Shown here: positions 49,080 to 61,100 of the stretch, piece after piece
Layout: each line of letters begins with the position of its first letter
Position numbering within the stretch: the first letter of the stretch is position 1
Assembly (NCBI RefSeq): GCF_051014445.1
Contig: NW_027488377.1
Location: 1,798,001 to 1,862,000 of the forward strand
Direction of reading: 5' to 3'
Source: Colletes latitarsis
Lineage: Eukaryota > Arthropoda > Insecta > Hymenoptera > Colletidae
Length of the DNA stretch: 64,000 bases
The notes under the pieces: model-generated
Told to the model about the DNA's origin: nothing
The model's database searches: none
What the model saw: only the letters and a program-made list of their open reading frames with translations
Made by a program: the position numbers and the translations under genes

Positions 49080-50137
49080 GTTAGTTCTAATATTTGCAAT
49101 CATCTGGCTCATACTTTTGCATCTTTCGCATACTTGTTGGCCAGATCCTGGGCTTTTTCTGATTTGGGTCACGTAGTATTGTGGTACCACACCGAAAAAG
49201 TCAATTAAACCTGGTTCCGATTAATATTTTAGAGGATAACGCCGGTTACGTCTGGCATAGGTCCGGTATTTGCCATCATCTAGTTCATACTTTCGCATTC
49301 TTCACATACTTGTTGGGCAGATCCTGGGCTTTTTTCTGGTTTGGATCACGTAGCAATGTGGTACCACACCGAAACTGTCAATTAAACCTGGCTCCGATTA
49401 ATATTTTGGAGGATAACGCCGGTTATATCTGCGTTAGTTCTGGTATTAGCAATCATCTGGCTCATACTTTCGCATTTTTCGCATACATGTTGGCCAGATC
49501 CTGGTCTTTTGCTGATTTGGATCACGTAGTAATGTGGTACCACACTGACGGGGTCAATTAAACCTGTTTCCGATTAATATTTTAGAGGATAACGCCGGTT
49601 ATGTCTGGGTTAGTTCTAGTATTTGCAATAATCTGGCTCATACTTTTGCATTTTTCGCATACTTGTTGGCCAGATCCTGGGCTTTTTCTGATTTGGGTCA
49701 CGTAGTATTGTGGTAACACACCGAAAAAGTCAATTAAACCTGGTTCCGATTAATATTTTAGAGGATAACGCCGGTTACGTCTGGCATAGGTCTGGTATTT
49801 GCCATCATCTAGTTCATACTTTCGCATTCTTCACATACTTGTTGGGCAGATCCTGGGTTTTTTTCTGGTTGGGATCACGTAGCAATGTGGTACCCCACCG
49901 AAACTGTCAATTAAACCTGGTTCCGATTAATATTTTGGAGGATAACGTCGGTTATATCTGCGTTAGTTCTGGTATTAGCAATCATCTGGCTCATACTTTC
50001 GCATTTTTCACATACATGTTGGCCAGATCCTGGTCTTTTGCTGATTTGGATCACGTAGTAATGTGGTACCACACTGACGGGGTCAATTAAACCTGTTTCC
50101 GATTAATATTTTAGAGGATAACGCCGGTTATGTCTGG
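49080..50137 (+). repeat. 529-bp three-monomer tandem duplication
   Basis: 49080-49608 is repeated directly as 49609-50137. Shared markers are GTATTGTGG, CGTCTGGCATAGG, GCATTCTTCACATACTTG, CGTAGCAATGTGG and CACTGACGGGGTC. Few substitutions separate the copies. Confidence 0.88.
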
Positions 50138-52575
50138 GTTAGGTCTGGTATTTGCCATCATCTAGCTCATAGTTTCGCATTTTTCGCATACTTGAATGGC
50201 CAGAACCTGGGCTTTTTTTAGATTGGATCACGTAGTAATGTGGCACCACAGCGAAACAGTCAATTAAACCTGGTACCGATTAATATTTTAGAGGATAACG
50301 CCGGCTATGTCTGGGTTAGGTCTGGTATTTGCCATCATCTAGCTCATACTTTCGCATTTTTCGCATACTTGAATGGCCAGAACCTGGGCTTTGTTTAGAT
50401 TGGATCACGTAGTAATGTGGCACCACACCGAAACAGTCAATTAAACCTGGTACCGATTAATATTTTAGAGGATAACGCCGGCTATGTCTGGGTTAGGTCT
50501 GGTATTTGCCATCATCTAGCTCATACTTTCGCATTTTTCGCATACTTGTTGGCCAGATCCTGGGCTTATGCTGATTTGGATCACGTAGTAATGTGCTACC
50601 ACACTGTAGGGGTCAATTAAACTTGGTTCCGATTAATATTTTGGAGGATAACGCCGGTTATGTCTGGGTTAGGTCTGGTATTTGCAATCATCTGACACAT
50701 ACTTTCACATTTTTCGCATACTTGTTGGCCAGATGCTTGGCTCTTGCTGATTTGGATCACGTAGTAATGTGGTACCAAACCGAAACAGTCAATTAAACCT
50801 GGTACCGATCAATATTTTAGCGGGTAACACCGGTTATGTCTGGGTTAGGTCTGGTATTTGCCATCATCTACCTCATACTTTCTCATTTTTCCCATACTTC
50901 TTGGCCAGATCCTGGTTTTTTTCCTGTTTGGATTACGTAGTAATATGGTACCACACCGAAAAAGTCAATTAAACCTGGTTCCGATTAATATTTTAGAGGA
51001 TAACGCCGGTTATGTCTGGGTTAGGTCTGGTATTTGCCATCATCTACCTCATACTTTCGCATTTTATGCATTCTTGTTGGCCTGATCCTGGGTTTTATCT
51101 GGTTTGGATCACATAGTTATGTGGTACCACACCGAAACAGTCAATTAAACCTGGTTGCAATTTATATATTAGAGGATAACGGCGGTTATGTCTGGGTTAG
51201 GTCTGGTATTTGCCATCATCTAGCTCATACTTTCGCATTTTTGGCATACTTGTTGGCCAAATCCTGGGCTTTTGCTGATTTGGATCACGTAGTAATGTGG
51301 TACCACACTGGAACAGTCAATTAATCCTGTTTCCGATTAATATTTTAGAGGATAACGCCGGCTATGTCTGGACTAGTTCTCGTATTTGCAATCATCTGGT
51401 TCATACTTTCTCATTTTTCCCATACTTCTTGGCCAGATCCAGGGTTTTTTCCTGTTTGGATTACGTAGTAATATGGTACCACACCGAAAAAGTCAATTAA
51501 ACCTGGTTGCGATTAATATTTTAGAGGACAACGCCGGTTATGTCTGGGTTATTTCTGGTATTTGCAATCATGTGGCTCATACTTTCGCATTTTTCTCATA
51601 CTTGTTGGCCAGATCCTGGGTTTTTTCTGGTTTGGATCACGTAGTAATGTGGTACCACACTTGAACAGTCAATTAATCCTGTTTCCGACTAATATTTTAG
51701 AGGATAACGCAGGTTATGTCTGGGTTAGTTCTCGCATTTGGAATCATCTAGTTCACACTTTCGCATTTTTCTCATACTTGTTGTCTAGATCCTGGATTTT
51801 TTCTGTTTTGGATTACATAGTAATGTGGTACCACACCGAGACAGTCAATTAAACCTGGTTGCGATTAATTTTTTAGAGGATAACGCCGGTTATGTCTGGG
51901 TTAGGTCTGGTATTTGCCATCATCTGCCTGATACTTTCGCATTTTATGCATTCTTGTTGGCCAGATCCTGGGTTTTTTCTGCTTTGGATCACATAGTAAT
52001 GTGGTACCACACCGAAACAGTCAATTAAACCTGGTTGCGATTAATATTTTAGAGGATAACGCCGGTTATGTCTGGGTTAGGTCTGGTATTTGCCATCATC
52101 TAGCTCATACTTTCGCATTTTATGCATTCTTGTTGGCCAGATCCTGGGTTTTTTCCGGTTTGGATCACGTTGTAATGTGGTACCACACTGAAAGAGTCAA
52201 TTAAGCCTGGTTCCGATTAATATTTTATAGAATAACGCCGGTTAGGTTTGTGTTAGGTCTGGTATTTGCAATCATCTGCCTCATACTTTCGCATTTTTCG
52301 CATACTTGTTGGCCGGATTCTGGGCTCTTGCTGATTTGGATCACGTAGTAATGTGGTACCAAACCGAAACAGTCTATTAAAGCTGGTTTCGATCAATATT
52401 TTAGGGGGAAACACCGGTTATGTCGGGGTTAGGTCTGGTATTTGCCATCATCTGACACATACTTTCGCATTCTTCGCATACTTGTTGTCTAGATCCTGGG
52501 TTTTTTCTGGTTTGGATTACATAGTAATGTGGTACCGCACCGAAACAGTCAACTAAACCTGGTTGCGATTAATAT

Positions 52576-54104
52576 TTTAGAGGATAACGCCGGTTATGTC
52601 TGGGTTAGGTCAGGTATTTGCCACCATCTGCCTCATACTTTCGCATGTTTTGCATTCTTGTTGGCCAGATCCTGGGAGTTTTCCGGTTTGGATCACGTTG
52701 GAATGTGGTACCACACTGAAACCGACAATTAAACCTGGTTCCGATTAATAGTTTAGAGAACAACGCCGGTTAGGTTTGTGTTAGGTCTGGTATTTGCAAT
52801 CATCTGCTTCATACTTTCGCATTTTTTGCTTTCTTGTTGCCAAGATCCTGTGTTTTTTACTGCTTAGGATCATGTACTAATGTGGTGCCACAATGAAATA
52901 GTCAATTAAACCTGGTTGCGACTAATATTTTAGAGGATATCGCCGGTTATGTCAGGGTTAGGTCTGGTATTTGCCATCATCTGCCTCATACTTTCGCATG
53001 TTTTGCATTCTTGTTGGCCAGATCCTGGGTTTTTTCCGATTTGGATCACGTAGTAATGTGGTACCACACTGAATCAGTCAATTAAACCTGGTTCCGATTA
53101 ATATATTAGAGAACAACGCCGGTTAGGTTTGTGTTAGTTCTGGTATTTGCAATCATCTGCCTCATACTTTCGCTTTTTTTGCATTCTTGTTTGCCAGATC
53201 CTGTGTTTTTTACTGGTTAGGATCACGTACTAATGTGGTGCCACAATGAAATAGTCCATTAAAACCTGTATTCGATCTACATTTTAGGTGATAACACCGC
53301 TTAGGTCTGGGCTCCGTCTGGTAATTGCAATTATCTTCCTCTTGCTTTCGCATTTTTCGCATACTTGTTGGCCAGATCCTGGGATTTTTCTAATTTGTAT
53401 CACGTAGTAATGTGGTACCACACTGGAACAGTCAATTAATCCTGGTTGCGATTTATATTTTAGATGATAACGGCGGTTATGTCTGGGTTTGGTCTGGTAT
53501 TTGCCATCATCTAGCTCATACTTTCGCATTTTTCGCATACTTGTTGGCCAGATCCTGGGCTTTTGCTGATTTGTATCACGTAGTAATGTGGTACTACACT
53601 CAAAACTGTCGATTAAACCTGGTTGCGATTAATATTCTTGAGGATAACGCCGGTTATGTCTGGGTTAGCTCTGGTATTTGCCATCATCTGCCTCATACTT
53701 TCGCATGCTTTGCATTCTTGTTGGCCAGATCCTGGGAGTTTTCCGGTTTGGATCACGTTGGAATGTGGTACCACACTGAAACCGACAATTAAACCTGGTT
53801 CCGATTAATAGTTTAGAGAACAACGCCGGTTAGGTTTGTGTTAGGTCTGGTATTTGCAATCATCTGCTTCATACTTTCGCATTTTTTGCTTTCTTGTTGC
53901 CAAGATCCTGTGTTTTTTACTGCTTAGGATCATGTACTAATGTGGTGCCACAATGAAATAGTCAATTAAACCTGGTTGCGACTAATATTTTAGAGGATAT
54001 CGCCGGATATGTCAGGGTTAGGTCTGGTATTTGCCATCAACTGCCTCATACTTTCGCATGTTTTGCATTCTTGTTGGCCAGATCCTGGGTTTTTTCCGAT
54101 TTGG
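52576..54104 (+). repeat. 1060-bp (six-monomer) spaced duplication
   Basis: 52581-53046 corresponds to 53641-54104. Both contain CCTGGGAGTTTTCCGG, CACGTTGGAATGTGG, AACCGACAATTAAACC and TTTTTTGCTTTCTTGTTGCC, a run of variants not found together elsewhere except near 59700-59900. Confidence 0.87.
53220..53395 (+). repeat. Divergent satellite monomer subtype (copy 4)
   Basis: Signature GTACTAATGTGG, CACAATGAAATAG, CTGTATTCGATCTACATT and GGTAATTGCAATTATCTTCC. Partial relatives, recombinant with ordinary sequence, start at 52867 and 53929. Confidence 0.78.
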
Positions 54105-57100
54105 ATTACATAGTAATGTGGTAGCACACCGAAACAGTCAATTAAACCTGGTTGCTATTAATATTTTAAAGGATAACGCCGGTTATGTCTGGGTTAGGTC
54201 TGGTATTTGCAATAATCTGGCTCATACTTTCGCATTCTTCGCATACTTGTTGTCTAGATCCTGGGTCATTTCTGGTTTGGATTAGATAGTAATGTGGTAC
54301 CACACCGAAACTGTCTATTAAACCTGGTTGCGATTAATAATTTAATGGACAACGCCGGTTATGTCTGTGTTAGTTCTGGTATTTGCCATCATCTGGCTCA
54401 TACTTTCGCATTTTATGCATTCTTGTTGGCCAGATCCTGGGTTTTTTCTGGTTTGGATCACATAGTAATGTGGTACCGCACCGAAACAGTCAATTAAACC
54501 TGGTTGCGATTTATATTTTAGAGGATAACGGCGGTTATGTCTGGGTTAGGTCTGGTATTTGCCATCATCTTGCTCATAATATCCCATTTTTCGCATACTT
54601 GTTGGCCAGATCCTGGGCTCTTGCTGATTTGGATCACGTAGTAATGTGGTACCACACCGAAACTGTCAATTAAACCAGGTTGCGATTAACATTTTAGAGG
54701 ACAACGCCGGTTATGTCTGGGTTATTTCTGGTATTTGCAATCATCTGGGTCATTCGTTCGCATTTTTCGCATACCTGTTGGTCAGACCCTGGGTATTTTC
54801 TGGTTCCATTACATAGTAATGTGGTACCACACCGGAACAGTCAATTAAACATGGGTGCGATTAATATTTTAGAGGAGAACGCCGGTTATGTCTGGGTTAG
54901 GTCTGGTATTTGTCATCATCTGACTCATACTTTCGATCTTCGCATACTTGTTTGCCAGATCCTGGGTTTTTCCTGGTTTGGATCACGTAGTAACGTGGTA
55001 CCACACTGGAACAGTCAACTAAACCTGGTTGCGATTAATATTTTAGAGGATAACGCCGGTTATGTCTGGGTTAGGTCTGGTATTTGCCATCATCTAGCTC
55101 ATACTTTCGCATTTTATGCATTCTTGTTGGCCAGATCCTGGGTTTTTTCCGGTTTGGATCACGTTGTAATGTGGTACCACACTGAAAGAGTCAATTAAGC
55201 TTGGTTCGGATTAATATTTTAGAGGATAACGCTGGTTATGTCTGGGTTAGGTCTGGTATTAGCACTCATCTGTCTTATACTTCCGCATTTTTCGCATACT
55301 TGAATGGCCAGAACCTGGGCTTTTCCTAGTTTGGATCACGTAGTAAAGTGGCACCACGCCGAAACAGTCAATTAAAGTTGGTTTCGATCAATATTATAGG
55401 GGGAAACACCGGTTGTGTCTGGGTTAGGCCTCGTATTTGCCATCATCTAGCTCATACCTTCGCATTTTTCGCATACTTGTTGGCCAGAACCTGGGTTTTT
55501 TCCGGTTTGGATTACGTAGTAATGTGGTGCCACACCGAAACTGCCAATTAAACCTGGTTGCGATTAATATTTTAGAGGACAACGCCGGTTATGTCTGGGT
55601 TATTTCTGGTATTTGCAATCATGTGGCTCATACTTTCGCATTTTTCGCATACTTGTTGGCCAGATCCTGGGTTCTTTCTGGTTTGGATCACGTAGTATTG
55701 TGGTACCACACCGAAAAAGTTTAATAAACCTGGTTCCGATTAATATTTTATAGGATAACCCCGGTTATGTCTGGGTTAGGTCTGCTGTTTGCCATCATCT
55801 AGCTCATACTTTCGCATTTTTCGCATACTTGTTGGCCAGATCCTGGGCTCTTGCTGATTTCGATCACGTAGTAATGTGGTACCACACTGGAACAGTCAAT
55901 TAAACCTGGTTCCGATTAATACTTTAGAGGATGACGCCGGTTATGTCTGGATTAGGTCTGGTATTTGCAATCATCTGGCTCATACTTTCACAATTTTCGC
56001 ATACTTGTTGGCCAGACCCTGGGTATTTTCTGGATTGATTACATTGTAATGTGACACCACGCCGAAACAGTCAATTAAACCTGGTTCCGATTAATATTTT
56101 AGAGGACAACGCCGGTTATGTCAGGGTTAGGTCTGGTATTTGCCACCATGTAGCTCATACTTTCGCATTTTTCGCATACGTGTTGGCCAGATACTGGGTT
56201 TTTCTGGTTTGGATCACGTAGTATTGTGGTACCACACTGGAACAGTCAATTAAACCTGGTTCCGATTAATACTTTAGAGGATAACGCCGGTTATGTCTGG
56301 GTTAGGTCTGGTATTTGCAATCATCTGGCTCATACTTTCACAATTTTCGCATACCTGTTTGCCAGATCCTGGGTTTTTTCTGGTTTGGATCACGTAGTAA
56401 CGTGGTACCACACTGGAACAGTCAACTAAACCTGGTTGCGATTAATATTTTAGAGGATAACGCCGGTTATGTCTGGGTTAGGTCTGGTATTTGCCATCAT
56501 CTAGCTCATACTTTCGCATTTTATGCATTCTTGTTGGCCAGATCCTGGGTTTTTTCCGGTTTGGATCACGTTGTAATGTGGTACCACACTGAAAGAGTCA
56601 ATTAAGCCTGGTTCCGATTAATATTTTAGAGGATAACGCTGGTTATGTCTGGGTTAGGTCTGGTATTAGCACTCATCTGTCTTATACTTCCGCATTTTTC
56701 GCATACTTGAATGGCCAGAACCTGGGCTTTTCCTAGTTTGGATCACGTAGTAATGTGGCACCACGCCGATTCAGTCAATTAAAACAGGTTCCAATTAGTA
56801 TTTTAGAGGATAACGGCGGTTATGGCTGGGTTAGGTCTGGAATTTGCCATCATCTAGCTCATACTTTCGCATTTTTCGCATAGTTATGGGCCAGATCCTG
56901 GGCTTTTGCTGATTTGTATCACGTAGTAATGTGGTACTACACTCAAAACTGTCTATTAAACCTGGTTCCGATTAATATTTTAGAGGATAACGCCGGTTAT
57001 GTCTGGGTTAGGTCTGATATTAGCACTCATCTGTCTCATACTTTCGCATTCTTCGCATACTTGTTTTCTAGATCCTGGGTCATTTCTCGTCTGGATTACA

Positions 57101-57900
57101 TAGTAATGATGTACCACACCGAAACAGTCGATTAAACCTGGTTGCGATTAATATTCTTGAGGATAACGCCGGTTATGTCTGGGTTAGGTCTGGTATTTGC
57201 CATCATCTGCCTCATACTTTCGCATGTTTTGCATTCATGTTGGCCAGATCCTGGGTTTTTTCCGATTTGGATTACATAGTAATGTGGTAGCACACCGAAA
57301 CAGTCAATTAAACCTGGTTGCTATTAATATTTTAAAGGATAACGCCGGTTATGTCTGGGTTAGGTCTGGTATTTGCAATAATCTGGCTCATACTTTCGCA
57401 TTCTTCGCATACTTGTTGTCTAGATCCTGGGTCATTTCTGGTTTGGATTAGATAGTAATGTGGTACCTCACCAAAACAGTCAATTTAACCTGGATGCTAT
57501 TAATATTTTAGAGGATAACGCCGGTTATGTCTGGGTTAGGTCTGGTATTTGCCATCATCTGCCTCATACTTTCGCATTCTTCGCATACTTGTTTGCCAGA
57601 TCCTGGGTTTTTTCTGGTTTGGATCACGTAGTAACGTGGTACCACACTGGAACAGTCAACTAAACCTGGATCCGCTTAATATGTTAGAGGATAGCGCCGG
57701 TTATGTCTGGTATTTGCCATCATCTGACTCATACTTTCGCATTCTTCGCAAACTTGTTGGCCAGATCCTGGGTTTTTTCCGGTTTGGATCACGTAGTAAT
57801 GTGGTACCACACTGGAACAGTCAATTAATCCTGTTTCCGATTAATAGTTTACAGGACAACGCCGGTTATGTCTGGGTTAGTTCTCGTATTTGCAATCATC
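53404..57900 (+). repeat. Large duplication, copy 1 (partner 59026-63590)
   Basis: Collinear with 59026-63590 in the same order, with changing offset: 5622 bp at 53412, 5974 at 54031, 6845 at 54383-54713, 6318 at 55437, 5686 at 56914-57900. The steps are close to whole monomers (2, 5, 3 and 3.6 units), so the copies diverged by monomer gain and loss plus point changes. A shared 11-bp deletion (GTTATGTCTGGTATTTGCC) at 57700 and 63386 confirms common descent. Confidence 0.82.
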
Positions 57901-60604
57901 TAGTTTAAATTTTCACATTTTTCGCATACTTGTTGGCCAGATCCTGGGCTCTTGCTGATTTGGATCACGTAGTAATGTGGCACCACGCCGAAACAGTCAA
58001 TTAAACCCGGTACCGATTAATATTTTAGAGGACAACGCCGGTTATGTCTGGGTTAGTTCTCGTATTTGCAATCATCTAGTTCATACTTTCGCTTTTCTCG
58101 CATACTTGTTGGCCAGATCCTGGGTTTTTTCTGATTTGGATTAGGCAGTAATGTGGTACCACACCGAAACAGACAATTAAACCTGGTTCCGATTAATATT
58201 TTAGAGGATAACGCCGGTTATGACTGGGTTAGTTCTTAGTATTTGCAATCATCTAGCTCATACTTTCGCATTTTTCGCAGACTTGTTGACCAGAACCTGG
58301 GTTTTGTCCGGTTCGGATTACGTAGTAATGTGGTACCACATCGAAACTGTCAATTAAACCTGGTTGCGATTAATATTTTAGAGGACAACGCCGGTTATGT
58401 CTGGGTTATTTCTGGTATTTGCAATCATCTGGCTCATTCGTTCGCATTTTTCGCATACCTGTTGGTCAGACCCTGGGTCTTTTCTGGTTTGATTACATAG
58501 TAATGTGGTACCACACCGGAACAGTCAATTAAACCTGGGTGCGATTACTATTTTAGAGGATAGCGCCGCTTATGTCTTGGTTAGGTCTGGTATTTGCCAT
58601 CATCAGACTCATACTTTCGCATTCTTCGCATCCTTGTTGGCCAGATCCTGGGTTTTTTCCGGTTTGGATTACGTAGTAATGTGGTACCACACCGAAACTG
58701 TCAATTAAACCTGGTTGCGATTAATATTTTAGAGGACAACGCCGGTTATGTCTGTGTTAGTTCTGGTATTTGCCATCATCTGGCTCATACTTTCGCATTC
58801 CTCGCATACTTGTTGGACAGATACTGGGTCTTTCTCTGGTTTAGATTACATAGTAATGTGGTACCACACCGAAACAGTGAATTAAACCTGGTTCCAATTA
58901 ATATTTTAGTCGATAACGCCGGTTATCTCTGGGTTAGTTCTCGTATTTGCAATCATCTAGCTCATACTTTCGCATTTTTCGCATACTTGTTGGCCAGATC
59001 CTGGGATTTTTCTAATTTGTATCACGTAGTAATGTGGTACCACACTGGAACAGTCAATTAATCCTGGTTGCGATTTATATTTTAGATGATAACGGCGGTT
59101 ATGTCTGGGTTAGGTCTGGTATTTGCCATCATCTAGCTCGAACTTTCGCATTTTATGCATTCTTGTTGGCCAGATCCTGGGTTTTTTCTGGTTTGGATCA
59201 CATAGTAATGCGGTACCGCACCGAAACAGTCATTTAAACCTGGTTGCGATTTATATTTTAGAGGATAACGGCGGTTATGTCGGGGCTAGTTCTGGTATTT
59301 GCGATCATCTGGCTCATACTTTCGCATTTTTCGCATACTTGTTGGCCAGATCCTGGGCTTTTTCTGATTTGGATCACGTAGCAATGTGGTACTACACTCA
59401 AAACTGTCTATTAAACCTGGTTCCGATTAATATTTTAGAGGATAACGCCGGTTATGTCTGGGTTAGGTCTGGTAATAGCGCTCATCTGTCTCATACTTTC
59501 GCATTCTTCGCATACTTGTTTTCTAGATCCTGGGTCATTTCTGGTTTGGATTACATAGTAATGATGTACCACACCGAAACAGTCGATTAAACCTGGTTGC
59601 GATTTATATTCTTGAGGATAACGCCGGTTATGTCTGGGGTAGGTCTGGTATTTGCCATCATCTGCCTCATACTTTCGCATGTTTTGCATTCTTGTTGGCC
59701 AGATCCTGGGAGTTTTCCGGTTTGGATCACGTTGGAATGTGATACCACTCTGAAACAGACAATTAAACCTGGTTCCGAATAATAGTTTAGAGAACAACGC
59801 CGGTTAGGTTTGTGTTAGGTCTGGTATTTGCAATCATCTGCCTCATACTTTCGCATTTTTTGCTTTCTTGTTGCCAAGATCCTGTGTTTTTTACTGCTTA
59901 GGATCACGTACTAATGTGGTGCCACAATGAAATAGTCAATTAAACCTCGTTGCGACTAATATTTTAGAGGATATCGCCGGTTATGTCAGGGTTAGGTCTG
60001 GTATTTGCCATCATCTGCCTCATACTTTCGCATGTTTTGCATTCTTGTTGGCCAGATCTTGGGTTTTTTCCGATTTGGATTACATAGTAATGTGGTAGCA
60101 CACCGGAACAGTCAATTAAACCTGGTTGCTATTAATATTTTAAAGGTTAACGCCGGTTATGTCTGGGTTAGGTCTGGTATTTGCAATAATCTGGCTCATA
60201 CTTTCGCATTCTGCGCATACTTGTTGTCTAGGTCCTGGGTCTTTTCTGGTTTGGATTAGATAGTAATGTGGTACCACACCAAAACAGTCAATTAAACCTG
60301 GTTGCTATTAATATTTTAGAGGATAACGCCGGTTATGTCTGGGTTAGGTCTGGTATTTGCCATCATCTGCCTCATACTTTCGCATGTTTTGCATTCTTGT
60401 TGGCCAGATGCTGGTTTTTTCCGATTTGGATCACGTTGGAATGTGATACCACACTGAAACAGACAATTAATCCTGGTTCCGATTAATATTTTAGAGAACA
60501 ACGGCGGTTAGGTTTGTGTTAGGTCTGGTATTTGCAATCATCTGCCTCATACTTTCGCATTTTTTGCCCTCTTGTTGGCCAGATCCTGTGTTTTTTACTG
60601 GTTA

Positions 60605-60780
60605 GGATCACGTACTAATGTGGTGCCACAATGAAATAGTCAATTCAACCTGTATTCGATCAACATTTTAAGGGATATCACCGGTTAGGTCTGGGCTCCG
60701 TCTGGTAATTGCAATTATCTTCCTCTTGCTTTCGCATTTTTCGCATACTTGTTGGCCAGATCCTGGGATTTTTCTAATTT
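60605..60780 (+). repeat. Divergent satellite monomer subtype (copy 5)
   Basis: Same linked variants as at 20011 and 53220, again flanked downstream by GGGATTTTTCTAATTTG as at 53395, which fits its lying in the large duplication. Confidence 0.78.
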
Positions 60781-61065
60781 GTATCACGTAGTAATGTGGT
60801 ACCACACTGGAACAGTCAATTAATCCCGGTTGCGATTTATATTTTAGATGATAACGGCGGTTATGTCTGGGTTAGGCCTGGTATTTGCCATCATCTAGCT
60901 CATACTTTCGCATTTTTCGCATACTTGTTGGCCAGATCCTGGGCTCTTGCTGATTTGGATCACGTAGTAATGTGGTACCAAGCCGAAACAGTGAATTAAA
61001 GCTGGTTTCGATCAATATTTTAGGGGGACACACCGGTTTTGTCTGGGTTAGGCCTCGTATTTGCC

Positions 61066-61100
61066 ATCATCTAGCTCATACTTTCGCATACTTGTTGACC
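61066..61100 (+). repeat. Monomer with one 9-bp internal repeat lost
   Basis: CTTTCGCATACTTG replaces CTTTCGCATTTTTCGCATAC, removing exactly one 9-bp unit of the internal direct repeat. A clean replication-slippage product. Confidence 0.85.
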
